Source: Chitinophaga jiangningensis (GTDB lineage: Bacteria > Bacteroidota > Bacteroidia > Chitinophagales > Chitinophagaceae). Taken from it: a stretch of DNA of 64,000 nucleotides. The position numbers were made by a program, and so were the translations under genes. Shown piece after piece: positions 16,389-25,139 of this stretch (its first letter is position 1; each line of letters starts with the position of its first letter). Below the pieces are notes generated by a model that was not told the origin of the DNA, ran no database searches, and saw nothing but the letters and a program-made list of their open reading frames with translations. The stretch is taken from the NCBI RefSeq assembly GCF_900142605.1, contig NZ_FRBL01000007.1, forward strand, positions 248,001 through 312,000, read 5' to 3'.

Positions 16389-17161
16389 GAGAGCAATGGC
16401 AACTATTCCTGACGGCTGTCATGTTCTATACCCGTTTACCCGTTACCGTTAAAGAGCCTTATAGTCCTGAAATGCTGAACAGGGCTACCAAGTACCTGCC
16501 GCTGGTAGGCTGGATCATAGGTATTTTTATGCTGGCGGTGATCTGGGCTTTCGGCGATATTGCACCGCGACCATTGACTGTACTGCTGGCATTATGCGTG
16601 AGCATATGGTCCACCGGCGCGTTTCATGAAGACGGGTTCGCAGATATGTGCGATGGCTTTGGGGGCGGATGGACGAAAGAGCGCATCCTCGAGATCATGA
16701 AAGACAGCCGCATAGGCACCTATGGTATGCTGGGATTATTACTCCTGATGGCGGCCAAGCTGGTAAGCCTGATGAGTTTACCGATTCACACCATGATGCT
16801 GGCGGTGATTGCTGCACAGCCATTGAGTCGTTTTACGGCCGTCACCGTCATCTACACCCAACAATATGTGCGGGAGGACGAGTTAAGCAAATCTAAACCT
16901 ATTGCTAAAGGAATCAGCACCCAGGAATTAGTGGTAGCTGGTATTTTCGGTTTACTGCCTTTTGTGGCCGTAACAGTCTACCTGCAGAATTATGGATTGC
17001 TGATTACGCTGCTGGCTGTGCTGATGGCCAGGCTGTACATGGGGCGACTCATGAAGAAATGGATTGGCGGCTATACCGGCGACTGCCTGGGGGCGGTACA
17101 GCAGGTTGCAGAATCCGTCATATATTTGTGTTTTTGTATTCTGGCATGGAAATATACCTGA
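16385..17161 (+). CDS. cobS: adenosylcobinamide-GDP ribazoletransferase (cobalamin synthase)
   Basis: A polytopic inner-membrane enzyme of 258 residues that joins adenosylcobinamide-GDP with alpha-ribazole (phosphate). The CobS signature 'GAFHEDGFADMCDGFGGGW' (about residues 78-96) carries the Asp/Glu residues that bind metal, and 'KDSRIGTYGMLGL' follows. Six to seven hydrophobic segments are visible. The last motif 'GGYTGDCLGAVQQV' is also typical. It overlaps cobT by four bases and overlaps the start of cobC by 16 bases. Confidence 0.95.
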   Translation: MREQWQLFLTAVMFYTRLPVTVKEPYSPEMLNRATKYLPLVGWIIGIFMLAVIWAFGDIAPRPLTVLLALCVSIWSTGAFHEDGFADMCDGFGGGWTKERILEIMKDSRIGTYGMLGLLLLMAAKLVSLMSLPIHTMMLAVIAAQPLSRFTAVTVIYTQQYVREDELSKSKPIAKGISTQELVVAGIFGLLPFVAVTVYLQNYGLLITLLAVLMARLYMGRLMKKWIGGYTGDCLGAVQQVAESVIYLCFCILAWKYT

Positions 17162-17703
17162 TCCGGCACACTACGCCGGCCGTAGAACGCGGTATTTGTT
17201 ATGGTTTTGCTGATATAGATGTGGCGCCAACTTTTGAGACGGAAGCTGCCCGGATTAAGGGATTGCTGCCGCAAAAGGCAATGGATGTATATGCGAGCCC
17301 GTTGCAACGCTGCAGTAAACTGGCCACCTACCTGTTTGGGAAGACTTTCACTACCGATGAACGGCTGAAGGAGCTCAATTTCGGCGACTGGGAAATGCAG
17401 CGCTGGGATGACCTGGGCCCCGATGCGCTACAAAAATGGATGGACGACTTTGTATATGTGCGGGTGCCTAATGGGGAAAGCTACCAGGACCTGTACGAGC
17501 GTGCGGTGGAGATACTAAATGAGGTAGTTGCCAAAGGCCGTGATGCCGTGCTGGTGACCCATAGCGGTATCATCCGGGCGCTGCTCGCACATGTATCGGC
17601 CACCCCTCTGGAAAAATCTTTTGAAAGAAGAACAGAATATGGTAGAATTGCGTGTTTGTCAGTTACCAATAATCAACTAAATATTGTTTTTTACAATTCG
17701 TAA
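17146..17703 (+). CDS. cobC: alpha-ribazole phosphatase-like histidine phosphatase
   Basis: A 185-residue member of the histidine phosphatase superfamily. The ATG at 17146 places the catalytic motif IRHT at residues 6-9 (YLIRHTTP), as expected; a longer reading would only translate the end of cobS. Other signatures are 'ASPLQRCSKLA', 'LKELNFGDWEMQRWDD' with the conserved Glu, and 'VTHSGIIRALL' with the second catalytic His. RHT in place of RHG is usual for CobC. It removes the phosphate of alpha-ribazole-5'-phosphate or of cobalamin phosphate. It is the last gene of the cob operon. Confidence 0.92.
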   Translation: MEIYLIRHTTPAVERGICYGFADIDVAPTFETEAARIKGLLPQKAMDVYASPLQRCSKLATYLFGKTFTTDERLKELNFGDWEMQRWDDLGPDALQKWMDDFVYVRVPNGESYQDLYERAVEILNEVVAKGRDAVLVTHSGIIRALLAHVSATPLEKSFERRTEYGRIACLSVTNNQLNIVFYNS

Positions 17704-17734
17704 TTAATTCTCTACCAATATATTATACTTATTA

Positions 17735-17777
17735 CACGAAATATACCGGCAAAATCCTGAAAAAACCGGATTTCGTG
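17735..17777 (+). repeat. inverted repeat after cobC
   Basis: CACGAAAT ... ATTTCGTG, with inner CCGG/CCGG pairing, forms a bulged hairpin 31 bp beyond the cobC stop. No T-run follows, so it may be a weak terminator or a 3'-end stabiliser. A TAnnTTTG-like box (TAACTTTA) that could serve tatA starts just after it. Confidence 0.4.
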
Positions 17778-17838
17778 CTAACTTTATGTGAAGTTTGATA
17801 GTAAAAAAATAAAAAGAACACACTAAAACCTGTTTATA

Positions 17839-18048
17839 ATGACAACATCAATCTTGAATATTCCTTTCTTGTTCTTGCAGGAGATTGGTATAAAAGAAAT
17901 ACTGCTGATTGCGCTGGTAATTCTGTTATTGTTTGGTGGTAAGAAAATTCCTGAATTGATGCGTGGTTTGGGCAGCGGTATCCGCGAGTTCAAAGATGCG
18001 AAAGATCAGCCAGGTGCTAAAAAACCAGCCGCTGAAAACAAAGAATAG
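17839..18048 (+). CDS. tatA: Sec-independent translocase subunit TatA
   Basis: A 69-residue protein of the twin-arginine translocation pore. After a short periplasmic N-terminus, one membrane helix (LLIALVILLLFGGKKIPEL, about residues 22-40) leads into an amphipathic helix (MRGLGSGIREFKDAK) and a polar tail. The FGGKKIPEL hinge is the TatA hallmark. No tatC or tatB is next to it, which is common for dispersed Tat genes in Bacteroidota. It forms its own unit with a strong terminator downstream. Confidence 0.93.
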   Translation: MTTSILNIPFLFLQEIGIKEILLIALVILLLFGGKKIPELMRGLGSGIREFKDAKDQPGAKKPAAENKE

Positions 18049-18070
18049 TATCTGTTACCTACCAATAGAA

Positions 18071-18118
18071 AAAAGGTAAATCGTGCATGAATCATCACGA
18101 TTTACCTTTTGTTTTTTT
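18071..18118 (+). terminator. intrinsic terminator, tatA / DUF5690 convergent
   Basis: AAAAGGTAAATCGTG / CACGATTTACCTTTT forms a 15-bp perfect stem followed by GTTTTTTT. The A-rich left side may also serve the convergent DUF5690 gene. Confidence 0.9.
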
Positions 18119-18131
18119 ACCCGAGTCCTAA

Positions 18132-19454
18132 TCAGGCAATCTGCACATCCCCACTTACAACGGGATTATTTTTACCATTCATGGTGAGGAACTTTTTTTT
18201 GAAGTACAAGGAAGAGGCAATCATAATCACAATCCCCAGCAGGCTCGTACCCAGTACAGCATCTATAAAAAACTGGCTCCAGGAGAGCGACAGGCTGTAA
18301 AAGTTTTTTACCAGCATAATCACCACACTTCCAAGATATCCGAATGAATCAGCTACATAAATGATAAAACCTACGTTGCTGACGTATTTGAAAACGGCGA
18401 TCAACCGCTCGAAGAAAATACAATTGAAAGGAATGTAGCCCATGTACAATCCCAGACCGGTGAGCGTCATCCACCATACGGGATGGAGCAGGTGCGCCTG
18501 AAACAGCAGCGTGCTGAATAAGGTGATACTGAATCCCAGCACTACAATCAGGTGATTTAGCATAAACGCCTTGTAGTTGTTTTTCACAAATACCAGCAGT
18601 CCCATGATCACAACTATGGCGATAGAAATGGGAATTTCTGTTTGTGTAAAAATAGCAGAGGCGCTGCCGTAACCCAGGTCCTTCCAGATGTCGGCGGCAA
18701 AGTTATCCCGCATATCCCTCAGCACCGTAAGCATTACATAGCTCACAATCAGCATTACCAGGCCCGGCAAAAAAGTAACGAGAAATTTCCTGCGCTCCTG
18801 TTTATTCATCGGTGCACGTTTGGTACGAACGGCTACATCTTGCGCTGATGGCGGTGGTATCTGCTCTAACAATAAAATAAAAATCAGGATGGGAACAATG
18901 AATACAAGGCCGGTTATAAAAGGCATCCAACGCTCTCCTACTCCCCAGTCGATAATCGTCATTTTACCTACTGATTTTACAAATCCTGAGGAGAAGATAA
19001 AGCTGATGCTGAGCACTGCCCCCATAAATTCAGTAGCGCGGCGACCTTCGAGGTAGCTGAATACGAGCCCCCATATCATGCCCAGCGGGAAACCGTTCAG
19101 GAACAGCAATGGAATATTATAGGGAGCGGGAATCATAGCAAATAACAACAGGGATATCCAGGAAATCAGGATCAACAATATGATGTTGCGGGCGCGGTTA
19201 GCTCCTTTCATTTCAGCGATAAACCTGATACCATAAAATTTACTACAGGCGTAACCGATAGTCTGTATCATCACCAGCCATATCTTATAATCTATTCCCA
19301 GAAAGGTTTGTCCTTCAAAAATGGCTGCTGTAAAAGGTTTTCTGAAGGCATACATGCAGGAATAGGTGCCGAATGCCACCAGGGCTGCATACAAGGAGAA
19401 AGTAACACTGCCGGCCTTTTGCAGCCGCTGCTGTATCCACGGAATAGCTAACAT
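18132..19454 (-). CDS. DUF5690 family MFS-like membrane protein
   Basis: A 440-residue inner-membrane protein with about 12 predicted helices, starting just before 'FGTYSCMYAFRKPFTAA'. This motif and 'GFPLGMIWGLVFSYLEGRRATEFMG' (two adjoining blocks) are what I know from DUF5690, a Bacteroidota family related to sugar-phosphate/MFS permeases. A cytosolic basic loop near residue 215 separates the two halves. It is 190 bp downstream of the SusD gene but behind a strong terminator, so it has its own promoter. That promoter is a close copy of the SusC promoter, which suggests that it transports the substrate imported by SusCD. Confidence 0.85.
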   Translation of the reverse strand: MLAIPWIQQRLQKAGSVTFSLYAALVAFGTYSCMYAFRKPFTAAIFEGQTFLGIDYKIWLVMIQTIGYACSKFYGIRFIAEMKGANRARNIILLILISWISLLLFAMIPAPYNIPLLFLNGFPLGMIWGLVFSYLEGRRATEFMGAVLSISFIFSSGFVKSVGKMTIIDWGVGERWMPFITGLVFIVPILIFILLLEQIPPPSAQDVAVRTKRAPMNKQERRKFLVTFLPGLVMLIVSYVMLTVLRDMRDNFAADIWKDLGYGSASAIFTQTEIPISIAIVVIMGLLVFVKNNYKAFMLNHLIVVLGFSITLFSTLLFQAHLLHPVWWMTLTGLGLYMGYIPFNCIFFERLIAVFKYVSNVGFIIYVADSFGYLGSVVIMLVKNFYSLSLSWSQFFIDAVLGTSLLGIVIMIASSLYFKKKFLTMNGKNNPVVSGDVQIA

Positions 19455-19472
19455 TAATATTCACTGTTTCTC

Positions 19473-19540
19473 CAAAGGTGAAGTTCCAATGTAAACTTAA
19501 TGTTAAGCAGAGCTAAACTTAATGTTAAGTATTATTAAAC
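19473..19540 (-). promoter_or_regulatory. 68-bp promoter/operator block of the DUF5690 gene (copy A)
   Basis: On the plus strand this block begins CAAAGGT (minus-strand -7-like ACCTTTG) and contains two boxes with the core AATGTTAA at 19499-19506 and 19521-19528, exactly 22 bp apart. The fuller box TAAACTTAATGTTAAG occurs twice. It aligns without gaps to 24481-24548 before susC at 51 of 68 positions. The two boxes face the same side of the helix (two turns apart), as expected for cooperative binding of a dimeric regulator. Confidence 0.7.
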
Positions 19541-19609
19541 TCTTTTTTATAAATGGACCTTCGGTCCTTTTATAAAAAAGAGAGTCGTCCGCCGGTGGCG
19601 GACGACTCT
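19540..19609 (-). terminator. double-hairpin terminator of the SusCD operon
   Basis: Two adjoining perfect hairpins are present. AGAGTCGTCCGCC / GGCGGACGACTCT (19581-19609) is the GC-rich one; read on the minus strand it is followed by CTTTTTTATAAA. The second, CTCTTTTTTATAAA / TTTATAAAAAAGAG with an inner GGACC/GGTCC (19540-19582), lies between it and the DUF5690 operator. Together they isolate susD transcription from the next gene. Confidence 0.85.
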
Positions 19610-19644
19610 CTGAAGGTTTATTAAATTTTTCCAGGGAGATGTCA

Positions 19645-21225
19645 TTACTTCACTAACCACATGGCCGCGTTAATATCATCCGTTCCGCTGCCAAACTGGC
19701 TTTGCAACGATGCCGCCCAGTTCACAGTATTAGAGGTACGTTCTGAATCAGGGTATTTCCAGCGCTTAGGTAATATGCCGCTGTTGCCTGTACCTGCACC
19801 TGTACTGAAGGTAGGTACTCCGGTACGGCGCCAGTTGAAATATGCTTCCCAGCCTGAGTTTTCAAAGAATGCCAGGTACTTCTGCTGCAGTATCTGCGTG
19901 AGACCCTGCGCGTTATTACCCTGGTATTTAATGCTGGCCTGCTGGTAATATACGCCTTCAAAGTCGAATGGAATGGTATAGCTCTTACCCCCGTAACTCT
20001 TTACCACCTCGCCTTTCATTGGGATACCGTAAAAGCCCAGCGAAGCCCTGATACCGTTTTTATACCAGTCTTCCGCGTTGCCTTCGGCCCATCCGCGGTT
20101 GATCGCCTCCGCGATATTAAAGCATACTTCCGGATAACCTACTAATACACCCGGCTCCGCAGCGTAGCTGCTGTAGTAGCGGGCACGGCTTCTTACGGAA
20201 TAAGCGGCGGTGTCCACGTTGGACATCAGGGAGGACATATCTTCCAGACTCTGGCCTGATGGGGCACCGACGTAAGCCGTAATATCAGCCGGTGACTTCT
20301 TGTTTTTCGTCAGCTGTAATGTGGCCGGTTCGGCGGTGATGTAAGCGCGTGGGTCGTTGAGCGTTACCAGGGTATTGAGGTAAGTGGCGGACATATTATA
20401 ACGCGTCGCATCGTTCCCCAGGTTATCCGGGTTGGAAGGATACTTGTTGATATTGTTGTAAATGAACTGCAGATTCTGGTCCATTCCCTCTATCAGCGGG
20501 TACTTAGCCGGATCTGAGAGTAGGGCTTTAATGGAAGCTGCCACATTCAGGTCCGTATCTGTTGCTTTTTTGCTGAGTGCGATTAATACGCGCAGCTTAA
20601 AACTGTTCACTGCTCTGCGCCATTTGGAAAGATCGTTGCCGTAGTAAATATCTCCTTTCAATACCTGGCCTTCGGCGGTATTACTTTTATCGGGATTGTT
20701 GATGAGTTCGGCCAGCTGGGTATTCGCATCGTCCAGCCATTGCAGGATATGCACAAATACTTCCTTTTGCGTGGCATACTTAGGCGTTACCACGGCGGTG
20801 CCTTTCAGCGCATCATCTATGGGCAGGTCGCCCACCAGGCTGGTCATACGATAGTAGAAGTAAGCACGGATAAACTTACCCAGGGCATTGTATGGGTTAA
20901 CGGCTTTACCTCCCAGGCGGGCGGCTTCTGCTTCCATCTGCTGTACGTTGGTGAGGGAGAAGAAAGAGTTCAGGTCCGCCCCGCCCCAGTCGTAACGCTG
21001 GTCACCGTAGTAGTTATAGTTGCAGCAATCGAACTGGTTCCAGCGCATTACATTACTCCATGGCTTATCCACATTCATATTGGCCAGCACACCGCCGATC
21101 ACCATACTGGGCGGGACCTGAGCGGGCCGGTTCTGATTGATGTTGTATTCCTCGAATTTTTTATTGCAGCTGCTAAACACAATACCAGTAAGCGCTGCCA
21201 ATGATAATATTTTAAGCGATTTCAT
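19645..21225 (-). CDS. SusD/RagB family outer-membrane nutrient-binding lipoprotein
   Basis: A 526-residue surface lipoprotein with lipobox Cys20 (GIVFSSC) from the ATG at 21225; a TTG two codons earlier is less likely. The mature start 'KKFEEYNINQNRP' and the later 'KYLAFFENSGWEAYFNWRRTGVPTF' are typical of the SusD-like group 2 family. The N-terminal helical TPR-type core and a C-terminal ligand-binding part are expected. It captures a nutrient (oligosaccharide or peptide) and forms a lid on the SusC channel encoded 9 bp upstream. No glycanase lies in the operon, so the substrate cannot be named. Confidence 0.93.
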   Translation of the reverse strand: MKSLKILSLAALTGIVFSSCNKKFEEYNINQNRPAQVPPSMVIGGVLANMNVDKPWSNVMRWNQFDCCNYNYYGDQRYDWGGADLNSFFSLTNVQQMEAEAARLGGKAVNPYNALGKFIRAYFYYRMTSLVGDLPIDDALKGTAVVTPKYATQKEVFVHILQWLDDANTQLAELINNPDKSNTAEGQVLKGDIYYGNDLSKWRRAVNSFKLRVLIALSKKATDTDLNVAASIKALLSDPAKYPLIEGMDQNLQFIYNNINKYPSNPDNLGNDATRYNMSATYLNTLVTLNDPRAYITAEPATLQLTKNKKSPADITAYVGAPSGQSLEDMSSLMSNVDTAAYSVRSRARYYSSYAAEPGVLVGYPEVCFNIAEAINRGWAEGNAEDWYKNGIRASLGFYGIPMKGEVVKSYGGKSYTIPFDFEGVYYQQASIKYQGNNAQGLTQILQQKYLAFFENSGWEAYFNWRRTGVPTFSTGAGTGNSGILPKRWKYPDSERTSNTVNWAASLQSQFGSGTDDINAAMWLVK

Positions 21226-21234
21226 GACCAATAA

Positions 21235-24200
21235 TTAAAAAGTGAGGTTTACGTTAAAGCCATAGCTGCGGGTGGTAGGCGTTTGCAGCGAAGACGAGCC
21301 CTGATCTGCACCTGGATATTGATCCATATCTACATCCTTGTTTTTCGCGAAATACAACAGGTTCCTACCCACAAAAGATACATTCGCGTTTTTGATGAAA
21401 GTGCCGTGCAGCAAGGTTGCCGGTAGCGTATACCCTAACGTCACCTCGCGCAGCTTAGTGAATGTTTTACTGATCAGGTTTGCTTCATTGTTTCTGTAAT
21501 AAACGCTGATATAGTCCTGCAGGAAGGTTTTGGTGGTATTTGGTGCAAACGCCAGTTTATCACCATTGGTGATGTTACCGTTGTTATCGTACTGAATAGG
21601 TACGCCGTTGTTTACCACTACGCCATCTCCCAGCCAGGATTTTACGCCTTTATAGTCCTGGTAACGGGCTTCACCCATGGCGCCCTGTACAGTCCGGATG
21701 TTGCGGCCACCGCGGAAAGTCTGCTGCTGGATATAATCGATCAGGCTACCACCTACGCGACCATCAAACTGGAAGCTGAAGGATACGCCTTTATAGCGGA
21801 AGCTGTTGTTGATGCCCCATACCCAGTCGGGATTGGCATAACCAAGTTTTTGCTGCACCGGGTTGTTGATAGGGCGGCCATCTTCTCCATTGATAATTTT
21901 ACCATCAGCGGTACGTACGAATTTGGTACCGTAAAACACGTCTACCCTGTCGCCCACGCCGATGAAAGGCGTCAGTTTTGTCTGGTCGCCGTAGATGCTT
22001 TCATATCTTTCTTCAAAGGTGGACCAGTTGGCTGTTACATCCCAGCTCAGGCCTGTGGCGGATCGCAGCGGAGAGCCGTTGATAGTGGCTTCCCAACCCT
22101 TTTTGCGGGTGGTTACGCCATTTACCAGGGCACCGGCGTAGCCGGTGGATACCGGCATAGGAACGGTGTAGATTCTTGGCCCGTTCAGGTTAGTATAGTA
22201 AGTAACGTCCAGGCCTATACGATTTTGGAGGAATCGTATATCCATCCCCGTTTCAAACACTTTACTGGTGAATGGGCGCAGGCTTGGATTAGGTACCAGC
22301 TGGGTGTAGTAGGCGCCGGCCTGTGTTTGATAAATTGGTTGTACCGAGTAGGTACCGGAGTTCTGGAACGTGGGCCCGTCGTACGACGACTGGTATTCGG
22401 CCCCGTACCCCAGCGGATAGGTAGCCATTGGCGTAGCGCCGATGGTAGCCTGGGTAAGGCCGCCTTTCACATTCGCATAAGAGCCTCTGAACTTCAGGAA
22501 GGATACGGCTTCCGGCAGTTTCACGTAATCGGATACCACGGTGGTTAACGATACGGATGGGTACCAGTAGTCGTTCATACCTGGGCTAAGGCTGGAGTTT
22601 TTATCCAGTCTGTCGGTCAGGGAGATGGTAGCGTATTTCCCCAGGTCAATGTCCACGTAACCGTAGGTACTCAGCACCAGCATAGGTGCGGTATAGTTGG
22701 TGGCGAATAACGGGTCGCGGCTGTTGGCGAAGCTGTACCAGCCGGGCGCGTTGAGGTAGCCGGTAGAAACGAAGCTGGAATTGTATTTATACGAGCGTAC
22801 GTTTCCGCCCACAGAAGCGTGTACACCAATTTTATGTGGGAAGATGTTAGTGTATGACAGCAATACATCCGTGTTGCTTTCGAAGAGGGAGCGTTTATCT
22901 TCACGGTAGTCCCCTTTGCCTTCTTCGCGACCGTAAGGGTGTGCAGAGTAAGGCATTTTTTCGTTGCGCATGAGGTCATAGGAAGTTACCTGAGTGCGCA
23001 CTAAGGCTTCTACTTTATCGGAAATTTTGTAGTTGAGTTTTACGTAGCCGTTGATATCTGTTTTGTAGTGTCCGCGCAGCCATTCGTAGGTCATGAACCA
23101 GGGATTGTGGTAGCGTTGGTACTCCGCGTATACCGACTGTATACCTTCTTTACCGGGCTGCCAGTAGTTGCGCATATCATCCATACTCCAATCGGCGCCG
23201 GCCCAGATGAGGGTGTTGTAGATAATGCTGTTGGGGCCGTAGGTAACATCCGGGAAGTTGTCGGTATACTGGCGGTTGTAGTTGATATAGGCATCGAGGC
23301 GGAGGCGTGGATTAAAGTTATAGCCTCCGGAGAAGTTAAAGTTGGTGATGTTCAGCTGAGTATTAGGAACCAGGCCTTTCTGGTAGGAATGGGACAGGGA
23401 AAAGCGAAGGTCTGATTTGTCTGTATGGCTGGACACGGCGAGGTTATTGGTGCTGAGCATGCCAGTTTGGAGGAATCTCTTCAGGTTGTCTTTGCCGCGT
23501 GCAATCCATGGCGTACCGGTTCTTTTGCCGGTGGCAGGGTCTACTGGCGAGTCGTACTGCGGGATGAGCTGTCCTTCGAATTTAGGGCCCCATACGTCGT
23601 AATCCGCATCGTTAGTACCGCCGCCTTTACCGTCGCCAAAGGCGTATTTACCGTGGTCGCCGGGGCCGTATTCGTCCTGTACTTCCGGGATGGCGATAAA
23701 TCCTTTGTTGAACATGGTGGAGGAGTTGAAGTCGATGGAAAACCCGCGTTGATCTTTCGTACCTTTTTTGGTGGTGATCATGATAGCGCCGTTGAGGCCA
23801 CGGGAGCCGTAGAGCGCGGAGGCGGTTACCCCTTTGAGGACGGTATAGCTTTCGATATCATCCGGGGAGATGTTCCACGTATCGGAGTTGATGGGCACGC
23901 CGTCTACGACATAGAGACCGATGTTATTGCCGCGCAGGAGAGCCATGGGTGCGCCCAATAGCTCAGCGGAGGCGCCGATGGTGAGGCCGGCCACTTTACC
24001 AACGAGGCCGTTTATGGCGTTGGGTTCGCGAGCCTTGGTGAGGTCGGCACCTTTCACTTCCTGAACGGCGTAGCCTACCCGCTTTACCTCTTTACGTATA
24101 CCCAGTGCCGTTACCACTACTTCATTGAGGGCTTTTTTATCTCCCTGTAATTCAATGGTAACCGAGTTTTTACCATTTAGCGGTATGGTAACCGGGCTGA

Positions 24201-24447
24201 AACCGATGAAGCTCACCAGCAGGGAAGCGTCATTGGAGGCTGATAATACGAAGGCGCCGTTTACATCTGTAACGGTACCTTTGTTGGAGCCAACTACTTT
24301 CACGGAGGCCCCGATGATGGGTTGTTTATCATCCGCGTTGAATACTTTTCCGGAAATAGTTTGCTGGGCATGGGCTATGGCTACGTATAGAAACAGCATT
24401 AGCATAGCGCTGAGCCGTTTGACGGCCAGTTGTAGATTTAGATGCAT
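21235..24447 (-). CDS. SusC/RagA family TonB-linked outer-membrane protein
   Basis: A 1070-residue TonB-dependent transporter. The signal peptide ends near residue 28 (AIAHAQQ). A carboxypeptidase-like regulatory domain follows (about 30-110, 'ISGKVFNADDKQPIIGASV'), then the SusC box 'LNEVVVTALGIRKEVKRVGYAV', the plug domain with 'LYVVDGVPINSDTWN' and 'LKGVTASALYGSRGLNGAIMI', and a large barrel ending in a terminal Phe (YGFNVNLTF). It imports the ligand caught by the SusD protein using TonB energy. Its promoter carries the duplicated operator described at 24481-24548. Confidence 0.95.
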   Translation of the reverse strand: MHLNLQLAVKRLSAMLMLFLYVAIAHAQQTISGKVFNADDKQPIIGASVKVVGSNKGTVTDVNGAFVLSASNDASLLVSFIGFSPVTIPLNGKNSVTIELQGDKKALNEVVVTALGIRKEVKRVGYAVQEVKGADLTKAREPNAINGLVGKVAGLTIGASAELLGAPMALLRGNNIGLYVVDGVPINSDTWNISPDDIESYTVLKGVTASALYGSRGLNGAIMITTKKGTKDQRGFSIDFNSSTMFNKGFIAIPEVQDEYGPGDHGKYAFGDGKGGGTNDADYDVWGPKFEGQLIPQYDSPVDPATGKRTGTPWIARGKDNLKRFLQTGMLSTNNLAVSSHTDKSDLRFSLSHSYQKGLVPNTQLNITNFNFSGGYNFNPRLRLDAYINYNRQYTDNFPDVTYGPNSIIYNTLIWAGADWSMDDMRNYWQPGKEGIQSVYAEYQRYHNPWFMTYEWLRGHYKTDINGYVKLNYKISDKVEALVRTQVTSYDLMRNEKMPYSAHPYGREEGKGDYREDKRSLFESNTDVLLSYTNIFPHKIGVHASVGGNVRSYKYNSSFVSTGYLNAPGWYSFANSRDPLFATNYTAPMLVLSTYGYVDIDLGKYATISLTDRLDKNSSLSPGMNDYWYPSVSLTTVVSDYVKLPEAVSFLKFRGSYANVKGGLTQATIGATPMATYPLGYGAEYQSSYDGPTFQNSGTYSVQPIYQTQAGAYYTQLVPNPSLRPFTSKVFETGMDIRFLQNRIGLDVTYYTNLNGPRIYTVPMPVSTGYAGALVNGVTTRKKGWEATINGSPLRSATGLSWDVTANWSTFEERYESIYGDQTKLTPFIGVGDRVDVFYGTKFVRTADGKIINGEDGRPINNPVQQKLGYANPDWVWGINNSFRYKGVSFSFQFDGRVGGSLIDYIQQQTFRGGRNIRTVQGAMGEARYQDYKGVKSWLGDGVVVNNGVPIQYDNNGNITNGDKLAFAPNTTKTFLQDYISVYYRNNEANLISKTFTKLREVTLGYTLPATLLHGTFIKNANVSFVGRNLLYFAKNKDVDMDQYPGADQGSSSLQTPTTRSYGFNVNLTF

Positions 24448-24480
24448 GGCAATTTAGATTAAGGGGATATTTTTACCATG

Positions 24481-24548
24481 CAAAGGTTCGGGTCCTATGT
24501 GACCAAAATGTTAACCTATACTAAATTAAATGTTAAGTATTTTTAAAC
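24481..24548 (-). promoter_or_regulatory. 68-bp promoter/operator block of the susC gene (copy B)
   Basis: The plus strand begins CAAAGGT (minus-strand -7-like AACCTTTG, 33 bp before the susC ATG) and has AATGTTAA cores at 24507-24514 and 24529-24536, again 22 bp apart. The distance from the CAAAGGT start to the first core is 26 bp, identical to copy A at 19473. The block ends at the stop codon of the XRE-cupin gene, the obvious candidate regulator. Confidence 0.7.
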
Positions 24549-24549
24549 C

Positions 24550-25134
24550 CTACTTTTCTGCATCGATGAAGAAGTAGACAACGAGGATGAGGGCATCTTC
24601 TTCTCCGATGTTGGCGGGTTTATGGCCCAGGCGGCCGTCGAAGAAGAGGGAATCGCCAGTGTCGAGCAGGTATTTTTCGTTGTCGATGAGGTATTCGACT
24701 TTACCTTTAATGATGTATTTGTATTCGTAGGCGTCGGTTTTAACGAGCTGGCTGCGGCGGGCGCCTTTTTTTAGTTCGAGCAGTACAATATCAACCGGAA
24801 AGTTCTTGATATTTTTAGTGAGTACGCGTTTGTAGTTGAAACCTTTGGCGGGTTCTTTTTCAAACGGCGTGTATTCGTCGTTTTTTTTGACGATGACTTT
24901 AGCGCCCTGGTTTTGCTGATCGATTTCGTTGAAGAACTCATTCATATCCAGGTTGAGGGCGCGGATGATATTGATCAGAACCAGCAGGGAGGGCACGGTG
25001 CGGTTATTTTCTATCTGGGAGATGAGACCTTTACTTACCTCGGCTTTATCGGCCAGTTCCTGGATAGTGATGCCTTTGGCTTTACGCTTTTCCTTGATTT
25101 TATTGCTGATCTGGATGATAATATCTTCTGTCAT
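24550..25134 (-). CDS. XRE family regulator with C-terminal cupin domain
   Basis: A 194-residue two-domain regulator. Residues about 8-62 are an XRE/HTH_3 helix-turn-helix (GITIQELADKAEVSKGLISQ, then IENNRTVPSLLVLINI). Residues about 115-185 are a double-stranded beta-helix cupin with 'EYKYIIKGKVEYLID' and 'LLDTGDSLFFDGRLGHKP', which senses a small molecule in many HipB/SinR-cupin regulators. It lies 102 bp upstream of susC on the same strand, with the duplicated operator in the gap. A TAnnTTTG box (TATATTTG) ends only 5 bp before its ATG, so its mRNA may be leaderless. Confidence 0.9.
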   Translation of the reverse strand: MTEDIIIQISNKIKEKRKAKGITIQELADKAEVSKGLISQIENNRTVPSLLVLINIIRALNLDMNEFFNEIDQQNQGAKVIVKKNDEYTPFEKEPAKGFNYKRVLTKNIKNFPVDIVLLELKKGARRSQLVKTDAYEYKYIIKGKVEYLIDNEKYLLDTGDSLFFDGRLGHKPANIGEEDALILVVYFFIDAEK

Positions 25135-25139
25135 GATTG

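Noticed and set aside
21850..22548. 232-codon plus-strand frame within susC
   Set aside because: It lies antisense to a certain SusC barrel; long antisense frames are expected from its codon use.
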